Source: Campylobacterota bacterium (GTDB lineage: Bacteria > Campylobacterota > Campylobacteria > Campylobacterales > Sulfurimonadaceae). From it: DNA of 13,195 bases. The translations under genes were made by a program, and so were the position numbers. This document shows positions 6,256-13,195 of this stretch, one piece after another (within the stretch, counting starts at the first letter, position 1; each line of letters begins with the position of its first letter). The notes beneath the pieces were generated by a model. The model saw only the letters and a program-made list of their open reading frames with translations. It ran no database searches and had not been told where the DNA came from. The DNA lies in NCBI GenBank assembly GCA_013153755.1, contig JAADDU010000056.1, forward strand, positions 1 through 13,195, written 5' to 3'.

Positions 6256-7038
6256 ATGAAGAATCTCATCTCAAAAAATATAAACACTATGGTAGATACA
6301 GATGAACCTGTTTTACTTTATACTTCAGATGCACATAAAGTTTGGTGGATTGGTATAGAAGAAGAATCAGCATTTAGATGTAATGTGTATATGATTGAAG
6401 ATAAAGATGAGTATATTTTAGTAGATCCTGGTAGTAGACTTTACCATGAAGAGGTAAAAAAAAGAGTTGCTATGATTATAGAACCTGAGAAAGTTGATGG
6501 GATTATATTATGCCATCAAGATCCAGATGTTGCTTCTTCTATGGTTGATTGGATAGATATACGCCAAGACATCAAAATCATAACTTCAAGTAGAGCAAAT
6601 GTTTTACTACCTTACTATGGTAGAAGTGGTTATAACTTTTACGATATATCTACAGAGGGTACTTATAAGTTTAAAAGTGGAAATGTTTTAAAGTTTATAG
6701 AAGCACCTTTTCTACATTTCCCAGGGGCATTTACTACTCTTGATTTGACTACAAATATGCTTTTTTCTGGAGATATTTGGGCTGCACTAGATATAGAGTG
6801 GAACCTTATAGTTAGTGATTTTGAGCTACATAAACAAAATATGGATCTTTTTCATATAGATTATATGTGTTCAAATATTGCAGCTAGAGGGTTTGTTAGA
6901 AAGATAAAACACGAGGATATAAAAGCGATACTACCACAACATGGTTCTATTATAGATAGTGATAATGTTTCAAATGCACTAGAGTATCTAGATGACTTAA
7001 AATGTGGGCTAGATATCATATATGCAGATTTAAAGTAG
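6256..7038 (+). CDS. Metallo-beta-lactamase-fold diiron protein, ODP/flavodiiron-like (putative O2/redox sensor)
   Basis: A 260-residue soluble MBL-fold protein. The metal ligands are of the flavodiiron type rather than the zinc-hydrolase type. HQDPDV (87-92) gives His87, Asp89 and Asp91 in place of HxHxDH. His154 (FLHFPGAF), Asp173 (SGDIW) and His229 (LPQHGS) complete a likely diiron site. Flavodiiron proteins carry a C-terminal flavodoxin domain and have about 400 residues. This protein stops after the MBL core, as does ODP, the oxygen-binding diiron protein of Treponema that senses O2 for chemotaxis. The PAS-GGDEF-EAL gene begins seven bases downstream, so the pair is almost certainly an operon, and an O2 or redox signal to c-di-GMP is the natural inference. 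An O2 or NO reductase role with a separate electron donor is the main alternative. Ligand assignment is by motif spacing. Confidence 0.8.
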   Translation: MKNLISKNINTMVDTDEPVLLYTSDAHKVWWIGIEEESAFRCNVYMIEDKDEYILVDPGSRLYHEEVKKRVAMIIEPEKVDGIILCHQDPDVASSMVDWIDIRQDIKIITSSRANVLLPYYGRSGYNFYDISTEGTYKFKSGNVLKFIEAPFLHFPGAFTTLDLTTNMLFSGDIWAALDIEWNLIVSDFELHKQNMDLFHIDYMCSNIAARGFVRKIKHEDIKAILPQHGSIIDSDNVSNALEYLDDLKCGLDIIYADLK

Positions 7039-7045
7039 ATTTAAC

Positions 7046-8920
7046 ATGTCAAATAAATCAAATATAGAAGAATTAGAATTAGTTATCAAGAGGCTTCAAA
7101 GAAAACAAAAGTTATCTGAACAAGCATTAAAACAAAATAACCAGATAACCAAAAAGTATTCAGATATATTAGTTAAGCTTAAAGAGAATGATAAGTTTAC
7201 TTCAACAGTCATAGAATCAAGTATAAATGCTATTATAGCAATCGATGAGAATCAGATAGTAACTATATTTAATAGAAGTGCTGAGAGGATGTTTGGTTAT
7301 ACAAAAGAGGAGATGATAGGTAGAAAATCGTTAAAAAACATCATACCTAAGCATTTTTGGCAACAACATATTAGAGCATTTTCCATGTTTATAGGTAAGA
7401 AGAATTCAAGAAATATCTTAAAAAAGACAAAAGCACTTGAAGGTAAAAGAAAAGATGGTACTCTCTTTCCTATCCGTATTGGATTTGGAATAGATATAGA
7501 AAAAGAGAGTGTCATAGTTGTTGCAAATATTGAAGATATTACACTTGAGACAGAGGTTCAAAATACTCTTAAAAATATGAATAAAACTTTAGAGAAAAAA
7601 GTTGAACTTAGAACAAAAGAGTTATATAATAAAGCATACTATGATGAGCTTACAGGCTTGGCAAACCGTGCTATGTTTAATAAAGCATTAACTCAAGCTA
7701 TATCAAAAGCTAAACGCAATCAAACAAAAATGGCACTTTTTTATATAGACTTAGATAGATTTAAAGAGATAAATGATTCTTTAGGTCACTCCATGGGAGA
7801 TGCAGTACTCAAAGAGGTGTCTAAACGGATAAAAAATAAAATAAGACTCGAAGATGTTTTTGCTCGTTTAGGTGGTGATGAGTTTACCATAATTATGGAA
7901 GATTTAAAAAACACTCAAGGAGCAGTTTATCTAGCTCAAAAAATTATAGAAGTTTTAGAAGAACCGATATGTATAGATAAAAATATGTTATATATCTCAT
8001 CTAGTATTGGTATTAGTTTATATCCTGAAGATGGCGATAACGCAGAAAAGCTTTTACAAGATGCAGATTCGGCTATGTATAAAGCTAAAGATGAAGGGCG
8101 AAATAATTTTCAGTTTTATAGTTCTGAGATGACTGTAATAGCCTTCAATAAAGTCCTCATGGAAACAAATCTTCGTCAAGCTTTAGAAAATGAAGAGTTT
8201 AGTGTTTTTTATCAACCACAAACAAATGCAAAATATAATCAACTTTTAGGAATGGAGGCTCTTGTACGATGGCATCATCCTACTATGGGACTTATATCTC
8301 CTGATAAGTTTATCCCTATAGCAGAAGAAACAGGTCTTATAGTTGCTTTAGATAGATGGACAATGAAAACTGCGATGAAGCAGATGGTAAAATGGTATGA
8401 GGAGGGTTTAAACCCTGGAAGACTTGCCCTAAACCTTGCTATAAAACAGCTTCAAAAAGATGATTTTATGGAGTTTTTAACTAAAACTATAGATGAAATA
8501 GGTATAAAACCTCAATGGATAGAACTCGAAGTTACTGAGGGTGGGATTATGGATAACCCTCAAAAAGCTATAGCTATCTTACAAAATATTAGTGATTTGG
8601 GTATTAGTATTGCCATAGATGATTTTGGAACTGGGTATTCATCTTTATCTTATCTTAAAAAATTACCTATAGATAAGTTAAAAATAGACAAATCTTTCAT
8701 ACAAGACTTACCTGATGATGAAGATGATGTTGGTATAACAAGAGCTGTGATAGCACTTAGTAAAAGTTTAAATTTAAGAGTTATAGCTGAGGGTGTAGAG
8801 ACATCACAACAAAAAGATTTTTTAGTTGAGAATAGATGTGAAAGTATACAAGGATATTTTTATGCAAAACCCCTCTCTGCTTATGAAATGACCAATTATC
8901 TTTTAATGGTTAAAGAGTAA
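7046..8920 (+). CDS. PAS-GGDEF-EAL protein (diguanylate cyclase/phosphodiesterase)
   Basis: A 624-residue cytoplasmic c-di-GMP enzyme without membrane segments. An N-terminal coiled coil (about 6-48) leads to a PAS domain (about 50-165) and a linker helix (166-195). The GGDEF domain (about 196-360) has GGDEF at 276-280, and an RxxD product-inhibition site, RLED (267-270), exactly five residues upstream. The EAL domain (about 370-620) has EAL (404-406), Asn463, the ExTE at 495-498, DDFGTGYSS (525-533), Lys546, EGVET (582-586) and QGYF (602-605), so the known catalytic positions look intact. Both synthesis and hydrolysis are therefore possible, and the net direction cannot be read from sequence. 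No clear ribosome site precedes the ATG, and the seven-base gap suggests coupling to the diiron-protein gene, its likely partner or input. The PAS ligand is unknown. Confidence 0.93.
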   Translation: MSNKSNIEELELVIKRLQRKQKLSEQALKQNNQITKKYSDILVKLKENDKFTSTVIESSINAIIAIDENQIVTIFNRSAERMFGYTKEEMIGRKSLKNIIPKHFWQQHIRAFSMFIGKKNSRNILKKTKALEGKRKDGTLFPIRIGFGIDIEKESVIVVANIEDITLETEVQNTLKNMNKTLEKKVELRTKELYNKAYYDELTGLANRAMFNKALTQAISKAKRNQTKMALFYIDLDRFKEINDSLGHSMGDAVLKEVSKRIKNKIRLEDVFARLGGDEFTIIMEDLKNTQGAVYLAQKIIEVLEEPICIDKNMLYISSSIGISLYPEDGDNAEKLLQDADSAMYKAKDEGRNNFQFYSSEMTVIAFNKVLMETNLRQALENEEFSVFYQPQTNAKYNQLLGMEALVRWHHPTMGLISPDKFIPIAEETGLIVALDRWTMKTAMKQMVKWYEEGLNPGRLALNLAIKQLQKDDFMEFLTKTIDEIGIKPQWIELEVTEGGIMDNPQKAIAILQNISDLGISIAIDDFGTGYSSLSYLKKLPIDKLKIDKSFIQDLPDDEDDVGITRAVIALSKSLNLRVIAEGVETSQQKDFLVENRCESIQGYFYAKPLSAYEMTNYLLMVKE

Positions 8921-8933
8921 AAACTACTCTTTA
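8911..8933. terminator. Perfect hairpin spanning two convergent stop codons, possible weak bidirectional terminator
   Basis: TAAAGAGTA (8911-8919) and TACTCTTTA (8925-8933) form a perfect 9-bp stem with a five-base loop. The stop codons of the GGDEF-EAL gene (TAA, 8918-8920) and ispG (TAG, 8926-8924) both fall inside it. Neither side has a proper U-tract and the stem is A/T rich, so termination would be weak. The structure may instead protect 3' ends. Confidence 0.4.
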
Positions 8934-9979
8934 GCCATCTTCTCAACTTCACTTACAAATCTATCTACTAACTCTTTTTCAGCTAAGTTTGCAACAACTT
9001 CTCCCTTAACCATCACAAGCCCTTTACCTTTTCCATAAGCGATGGCAACATCTGCGTGGGCTGCTTCGCCTATAGCATTTACAACACATCCCATTACACT
9101 TACATTTAGTGGAGCAGTTATGTGTTTGGTTCTCTCTTCTATCTCAGCTACAGCACTTACTAAATCAGCTTCAATGCGTCCACAAGTTGGACATGAGATG
9201 ATGTTAAGTCCAGCAGGTAATGCTCCACTATCTTTTAGGATTGCTCTTGCAACATTTATCTCCTCTTCAAGCTCTCCGGTAATACTAACACGCATAGTAT
9301 CGCCTATACCATCAAGAAGTAATGCACCAAGACCTATAGAGCTTTTTACAGTAGCATGAAAAAGTGTTCCAGCTTCTGTAACTCCTAAGTGAAAAGGGTA
9401 TGCATTTTTAGGTCGTAACATCCTATATGCATCTACTGTTCTTTGCACATCAGATGCTTTTAGACTTATCTTGATGTCAGTAAAGCCTAAATCCTCAAGG
9501 TACTTGATGTTATACTCAGCAGATGCTACCATAGCCTCAGCACTTTGACCATATTTGTTATCAAACTCTTTTTCAAGACTTCCTGCATTTACACCTATAC
9601 GGATAGGGATATTTCTCTCTTGACAAGCTTTTACAACCTCTGCAACTTTTGCTTTTGAGCCGATGTTACCCGGATTTATACGGATACAATCAACCACCTC
9701 ACTAGCTATGAGTGCAAACTTATGGTTAAAGTGTATATCTGCTATGAGTGGGAGTTGTGTTTGCTTTTTTATCTCTTTAAGAGCTAATGCATCTTCCATA
9801 TCTGGAACAGCACACCTTACTATGTCACACCCTGCAAAATGGAGCCTCTTAATTTGCTCAACCGTAGATGCAACATCAGCAGTTTTTGAGTATGTCATAG
9901 ATTGGGTAGAGATAGGAGCATCTCCACCAACAGCTACATTTCCAACAAATATTTGTTTAGTTTTTATTCTTTTTATCAT
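8924..9979 (-). CDS. ispG: 4-hydroxy-3-methylbut-2-en-1-yl diphosphate synthase (IspG/GcpE)
   Basis: The penultimate step of the MEP isoprenoid pathway: it converts MEcPP to HMBPP using a [4Fe-4S] cluster and low-potential electrons. The 351-residue protein is the short bacterial form. It has the N-terminal TIM-barrel with [13 protein letters not shown] (17-29), [10 protein letters not shown] (81-90), RINPGN (100-105) and GVTEAGT (199-205), and the C-terminal cluster domain with Cys263 and Cys266 (SCPTCGR), Cys298 ([11 protein letters not shown]) and Glu305, the expected ligands. The cluster is oxygen sensitive in this family. The ATG starts two bases after the response-regulator TAA, with no strong ribosome site, so it is probably co-transcribed and coupled. 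This linkage to a regulator is unusual for a housekeeping gene. It converges on the GGDEF-EAL gene with three bases between stops. Confidence 0.96.
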   Translation of the reverse strand: MIKRIKTKQIFVGNVAVGGDAPISTQSMTYSKTADVASTVEQIKRLHFAGCDIVRCAVPDMEDALALKEIKKQTQLPLIADIHFNHKFALIASEVVDCIRINPGNIGSKAKVAEVVKACQERNIPIRIGVNAGSLEKEFDNKYGQSAEAMVASAEYNIKYLEDLGFTDIKISLKASDVQRTVDAYRMLRPKNAYPFHLGVTEAGTLFHATVKSSIGLGALLLDGIGDTMRVSITGELEEEINVARAILKDSGALPAGLNIISCPTCGRIEADLVSAVAEIEERTKHITAPLNVSVMGCVVNAIGEAAHADVAIAYGKGKGLVMVKGEVVANLAEKELVDRFVSEVEKMAKE

Positions 9980-9981
9980 AA

Positions 9982-10653
9982 TTATGATTCTACCATATTA
10001 ACTAGTTTATAACCAACACCATATTCTGTTTTTAGATATTTTGATTTACTTGCATCATCATTGATTTTTTTTCTGATATTTTTTATGTGTTGGTCTAATG
10101 AACGATGAGAGCTTATAGATGAAAGAGAATCAGCTAAGAGTTCCCTAGAGATAGTCTGATTTTGATTTTCTATAAGTATAAAAAATATCTCAAACTCTAT
10201 AGATGTCAAATCTAGAGGTTGCCCTTTAAAAAAAACAAAATCATCTTTTATTTGAAATGTTTTAGTTTCTAAAACTTTTTCTAACTTGCTGAATCTTCCA
10301 AGAAGTGCCCAGATTCTTGCTTCAAGTTCTTCTAAATCTAGTGGCTTGACCATGTAGTCACTAGCACCATATCTAAACGCTTGAACTTTTGTTTTTGTGT
10401 CATTATAGGCACTAACAACGATGATGGGAAGAGAATATTTGTTTTTTATATCTTTTAAAAGGTCAAGTCCACTAAAATCTGGTAAATTTAAATCAAGGAG
10501 TAGTAAGTTATGGTCATGTTGTTTTATAGATGCAATACCATCAGTTACATTGTCTGTGTATGCTACTTCAAAATCACAATCGCTTAGGAAGTCACAGATA
10601 TATTTTGCAGAAATTTGGTCATCTTCTATAAGTAAAATCTTGATTTTTTTCAT
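9982..10653 (-). CDS. OmpR/PhoB-family response regulator (orphan in this window)
   Basis: A 223-residue DNA-binding regulator with a receiver (1-120) and a winged helix (about 128-218). The receiver has the complete phosphorylation set: acidic pair at 10-12 (EDD), phospho-acceptor Asp54 (LLLDLNLP), Ser81, switch Tyr100 and Lys103-Pro104. This distinguishes it from atypical Campylobacterota regulators such as HsrA/HP1043, which lack the set. The winged helix has a recognition helix around [15 protein letters not shown] (183-197) and the wing [12 protein letters not shown] (206-217). No histidine kinase is adjacent. It leads the operon with ispG (two-base gap) and is divergent from a receiver-PAS-EAL gene. 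The ATG is preceded by an AAGG within the palindrome ACCTTAAGGT (10661-10670). Target genes are unknown; autoregulation of the shared intergenic region is plausible. Confidence 0.93.
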   Translation of the reverse strand: MKKIKILLIEDDQISAKYICDFLSDCDFEVAYTDNVTDGIASIKQHDHNLLLLDLNLPDFSGLDLLKDIKNKYSLPIIVVSAYNDTKTKVQAFRYGASDYMVKPLDLEELEARIWALLGRFSKLEKVLETKTFQIKDDFVFFKGQPLDLTSIEFEIFFILIENQNQTISRELLADSLSSISSHRSLDQHIKNIRKKINDDASKSKYLKTEYGVGYKLVNMVES

Positions 10654-10660
10654 AAATATA

Positions 10661-10670
10661 ACCTTAAGGT
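10661..10670. promoter_or_regulatory. Perfect 10-bp palindrome ACCTTAAGGT overlapping the ribosome site of the response regulator
   Basis: A self-complementary decamer seven bases before the regulator ATG. Its AAGG provides the Shine-Dalgarno. It could be an operator half-site or chance; OmpR-type regulators usually bind direct repeats, which weakens the operator reading. Confidence 0.25.
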
Positions 10671-10683
10671 ATAGATTTATCAG

Positions 10684-10689
10684 ATTCTA
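10684..10689 (-). promoter_or_regulatory. Candidate -10 element of the response regulator-ispG operon
   Basis: Minus-strand TAGAAT would start transcription near 10677, giving a leader of about 24 bases before the ATG at 10653. It lies back to back with the plus-strand promoter in a 98-base divergent region, so one bound regulator could affect both. Confidence 0.35.
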
Positions 10690-10715
10690 GCGAAATTTTA
10701 CTTAGATTTGTACTA

Positions 10716-10721
10716 TATAAT
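10716..10721 (+). promoter_or_regulatory. Candidate -10 element of the REC-PAS-EAL/NIT-sensor operon
   Basis: A consensus TATAAT in a strongly A/T-rich context (10714-10740). Transcription would start near 10728. AGG (10741-10743) eight bases before the ATG at 10752 is the likely ribosome site. Confidence 0.5.
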
Positions 10722-10751
10722 TATAAAAATTAATAATTTTAGGTTGTAAAG

Positions 10752-12737
10752 ATGGATACTATAGATACTTTGTTGCAATACTCACATAATTTTAAGCTCT
10801 TATATGTAGAAGATAATGAGGAAGCAAGAAGGTCTACTTTAGAGCTTCTTGATGAATTTTTTACAGATATAGTTATTGGTGTTGATGGTGTTGATGGTGT
10901 TGAAAAGTTTCAGCAACATAAGATAGATTTGATAGTCACAGATATAAATATGCCACGCCTAAATGGCTTAGAGATGGCAAAAAAGATAAAAGAGATAAAC
11001 AAGAGTGTTCCTATTTTAGTTTTATCTGCTCATAATGAGTCTAGCTTCTTTATAGAGGGTATAAAGCTAGGGATAGACGGATATATCTTAAAGCCACTTG
11101 ATGTTGGACAACTTGTAAATGAATTATATAAAATAGTCTCAAAGCTTAGAGCTTTTGAAGAAGCAAAAGAGAGTTCATACTTTCTCGAACAGTATCAAGA
11201 GATAGCAGATAATAGTTCTATAGTTTCAAAAACAGATTCAAGAGGGATCATAACCTATGTAAACGATAAATTTTGTGATATTTCTGGTTATGCAGAAGAT
11301 GAACTTATAGGAAAAAATCACAATATCATAAGACATCCAGATAATCCAAAATTAATGTACAAAGAGATGTGGGATAGCATAAAAGGTGCTAAAGAGATTT
11401 GGAATGGAGTGGTAAGAAATCAAGCAAAAGATGGTAGTAGTTACTATGTAAAAAGCACTATAAAACCTATCTTAGATGCAGATGAAAATATCATAGAATA
11501 CATAGCATTAAGAGATGATATAACAGATATTATGAATCCTAAAAAACAATTAGATGATGCTGTTAAAAATTCTAAAGAGCCACTTGTAGTATATATGAAG
11601 TTAGAAGAGTTTAGTATCATAGAGGAGCTTTATGATACTCAAACTATGGAAGAGTTACAAGACAAAGTAGCTATAAACTTAAAAAGCAGCCTTCCAGACG
11701 GTTGTAAGTTTGATAGAATTTATCGTTTAGATAATGGTGAGTATGCCATGGTAAGTGAAAGATCAAAATGTTTAGAAGACTCAGATGCTTTTTTTCAAAG
11801 ACTTAGAACTTTTCAAAAAACAGTTAAAGAATGTGTAGTTAATATAGGTGAAGTAGATTATGATGTATCTATCATCATTAGTATTGCTTATGAAAATACA
11901 AATATTTTAGAGAGTGCTAAACTTGGTATAAAAACATTACTTAGAACAAAACAAATATTTATAGTCGCCAATAATTTTGCACAAATACAAAGAGATAAAG
12001 CGTATGATAATATGCAAGTTTTATCTATGGTAAAAACTGCTATACATAACTTTAAGATAGTTTCATATTTTCAACCAATCATAAATAATAAAACAAGAGA
12101 GATAGAGAAGTACGAATCTTTAGTAAGGCTTATCAATGAAGAGGGAAAAGTTTTATCGCCATTTTTCTTTTTAGATATTTCAAAAAAAGGAAAGTATTAT
12201 CTTCAGATAACAAATATGGTACTAGATAATTCATTTCGTGCATTAGAAAATACAGATATGGACATATCTATAAATCTCTCAGCTATAGATATAGAATCAA
12301 AAGTGATAAGAGAAAAGATTTTTGAACTGCTTTATAATCATAAAGATGATGCTTCTAGAGTTGTTTTTGAACTTCTTGAAGATGAAAATATAAGAGATTT
12401 TGATCTTATTAAAGATTTTATAGAAAAAGCAAAATCCCTTGGTGTAAAGATCGCTATAGATGATTTTGGTGCTGGATATTCTAACTTTGAGAGACTACTA
12501 GATTATCAACCAGATATACTAAAGATAGATGGCTCGCTTATAAAAGACATAAATGTAAATGGCTACTCTCTTAGTATTGTAAAAACTATCGTAAGTTTTG
12601 CAAAAGAGCAAAATATACAGATAGTAGCAGAGTTTGTTGAGAGTGAAGATATCTATAACATACTAAGTGAACTTGATATAGAGTATTCTCAAGGTTACTT
12701 TTTTGGTAAACCTGAGCCACTGCAAGGGAGTGTATAG
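10752..12737 (+). CDS. Receiver-PAS(Aer-like)-degenerate GGDEF-EAL c-di-GMP phosphodiesterase
   Basis: A 661-residue cytoplasmic signalling protein. The receiver (about 12-130) has Glu20-Asp21, phospho-acceptor Asp64 (VTDINMP), Ser92 and Lys114. The PAS domain (about 148-260) carries the Aer-type signature NIIRHPDNPKLMYKEMW (191-207), then WNGVVRNQAKDG (217-228) and YYV, the pattern of FAD-binding redox PAS domains. A degenerate GGDEF domain (about 275-405) has LDNGEYA (326-332) where RxGGDEF should be, so no cyclase activity is expected. The EAL domain (about 425-655) reads ESL at 455-457 but keeps Glu455, Asn508, Glu540, Asp570-Asp571 (DDFGAGYS), Lys591, Glu627 and QGYF (647-650), consistent with an active phosphodiesterase controlled by phosphorylation and redox state. 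The downstream NIT-sensor gene starts two bases after its stop. The kinase partner is not in view. Confidence 0.92.
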   Translation: MDTIDTLLQYSHNFKLLYVEDNEEARRSTLELLDEFFTDIVIGVDGVDGVEKFQQHKIDLIVTDINMPRLNGLEMAKKIKEINKSVPILVLSAHNESSFFIEGIKLGIDGYILKPLDVGQLVNELYKIVSKLRAFEEAKESSYFLEQYQEIADNSSIVSKTDSRGIITYVNDKFCDISGYAEDELIGKNHNIIRHPDNPKLMYKEMWDSIKGAKEIWNGVVRNQAKDGSSYYVKSTIKPILDADENIIEYIALRDDITDIMNPKKQLDDAVKNSKEPLVVYMKLEEFSIIEELYDTQTMEELQDKVAINLKSSLPDGCKFDRIYRLDNGEYAMVSERSKCLEDSDAFFQRLRTFQKTVKECVVNIGEVDYDVSIIISIAYENTNILESAKLGIKTLLRTKQIFIVANNFAQIQRDKAYDNMQVLSMVKTAIHNFKIVSYFQPIINNKTREIEKYESLVRLINEEGKVLSPFFFLDISKKGKYYLQITNMVLDNSFRALENTDMDISINLSAIDIESKVIREKIFELLYNHKDDASRVVFELLEDENIRDFDLIKDFIEKAKSLGVKIAIDDFGAGYSNFERLLDYQPDILKIDGSLIKDINVNGYSLSIVKTIVSFAKEQNIQIVAEFVESEDIYNILSELDIEYSQGYFFGKPEPLQGSV

Positions 12738-12739
12738 TT

Positions 12740-13195
12740 ATGCTTCAAAAAGTGATTAAATATTTTAAAGATGTTAAGGCAATAGTCCCTGTTATTGTTT
12801 TACTTTTTATAGTATTTTGGCTTACCTATAATCTTCTTAGTGTAGAATTTGAAGAAAACAGTACCTTAAATAAACTAAAAAAGAATATATATCTAACTAC
12901 TGAAATCTCCTTACTTATGCATGAAATACAAAGAGAAAGGGGAATGAGTGTTGGTTTTATCATTTCAAATGGTAAAAACTTTAAGAAAGAACTCTATGCG
13001 CAAAGAAAAAGTACAAATATAATGCTTAACAATTTAAAAGATGATTCTTATAAAGAGAAGCCAGTATCAAAATCTATTCAAGAAAAGATAGGATATATTA
13101 GATCTTCTGTTGATTCAATAGCATTAGAGACAAATGAAGTGGTAGAATGCTATACAAAAATGAATACTCTTTTGTTAGACATGGTAATAGCTATC
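12740..13195 (+). CDS. Membrane-anchored NIT-domain sensor protein (N-terminal part, runs off the window)
   Basis: The open frame continues to the last base, giving 152 residues. ATG 12740 is preceded by AAGGGAG (12724-12730) nine bases away and follows the upstream stop by two bases, so it belongs to the same operon. A short basic N-terminus is followed by a membrane segment (about 14-33, AIVPVIVLLFIVFWLTYNLL). An extracytoplasmic region then matches the start of a NIT (nitrate- and nitrite-sensing) domain: MHEIQRERGMSVGFIISNG (60-78), with the family's hallmark E-x-Q-R-E-R-G helix, then a QRKSTN-type helix (88-93). NIT domains are found on chemoreceptors, histidine kinases and c-di-GMP enzymes, so the missing output domain decides the function. 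Partnership with the upstream receiver protein is an attractive inference. Confidence 0.8.
   Translation, partial: MLQKVIKYFKDVKAIVPVIVLLFIVFWLTYNLLSVEFEENSTLNKLKKNIYLTTEISLLMHEIQRERGMSVGFIISNGKNFKKELYAQRKSTNIMLNNLKDDSYKEKPVSKSIQEKIGYIRSSVDSIALETNEVVECYTKMNTLLLDMVIAI

Noticed and set aside
6256..7038. Reading the MBL-fold protein as a zinc hydrolase (beta-lactamase, glyoxalase II or lactonase)
   Set aside because: The HxHxDH motif is replaced by His-Gln-Asp-Pro-Asp-Val, which fits a diiron flavodiiron/ODP site and not the zinc-hydrolase ligand set.
9042..10001. Two plus-strand open frames opposite ispG (9042-9359 and 9663-10001)
   Set aside because: Ser/Thr/Ala-rich shadows of the well-supported ispG frame, without ribosome sites or domains.
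10879..10904. Nearly three tandem copies of GGTGTTGAT in the receiver domain, a possible slippage site
   Set aside because: The distance from the acidic residue Asp21 to Asp64 is normal for receivers, so there is no sign of expansion. The nine-base unit would not shift the frame.
10752..12737. Diguanylate cyclase activity for the REC-PAS protein
   Set aside because: The GGDEF position reads Asp-Asn-Gly-Glu-Tyr and the preceding I-site is not recognisable; only the EAL domain keeps catalytic residues.

Overview
The window looks like chromosomal DNA from a free-living Campylobacterota (epsilonproteobacterial) species. It resembles the Sulfurimonas/Sulfuricurvum/Sulfurovum or Arcobacter type, although the genus cannot be fixed from sequence alone. 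The grounds are the low-GC, Lys/Ile/Phe-rich coding style, a DnaB of Campylobacterota type followed directly by a ComEC/Rec2-like membrane protein, a single [4Fe-4S] IspG, and a high density of two-component and c-di-GMP genes. Coding density is very high. No gene-free stretch reaches 300 bases, and no rRNA, tRNA, CRISPR array or insertion sequence was seen.

Layout. 1-517 (+): a ribbon-helix-helix antitoxin and RelE/ParE-type toxin, with a palindrome over the promoter. 597-1209 (-): a rhodanese-like protein overlapping a DUF309 protein. 1319-2461 (+): a shortened AMP-forming acyl ligase, convergent with the next block. 2467-6132 (-): dnaB interrupted at its Walker A lysine by a 344-residue LAGLIDADG intein, then a membrane-only ComEC-like gene that starts on the base after the dnaB stop. 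6256-8920 (+): a metallo-beta-lactamase-fold protein with flavodiiron/ODP-type iron ligands, then a PAS-GGDEF-EAL protein with both catalytic domains apparently intact. 8924-10653 (-): an OmpR-type response regulator, then ispG. 10752 to the end (+): a REC-PAS(Aer-like)-degenerate GGDEF-EAL protein, then a membrane-anchored NIT-domain sensor cut off by the window edge.

How the genes may work together. The right half (6256-13195) reads as a sensory block. It has a probable diiron O2/redox sensor next to a bifunctional c-di-GMP enzyme, an Aer-like (probably FAD-binding) PAS on a receiver-controlled c-di-GMP phosphodiesterase, and a NIT domain of the nitrate/nitrite-sensing type. An orphan response regulator shares a transcript with ispG, whose Fe-S enzyme is oxygen sensitive. 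Control of c-di-GMP by oxygen and nitrogen oxides in a microaerophilic or denitrifying organism is an inference from domains and gene order. The most distinctive items are the probable ODP/c-di-GMP pair and the Walker A intein in the replicative helicase.
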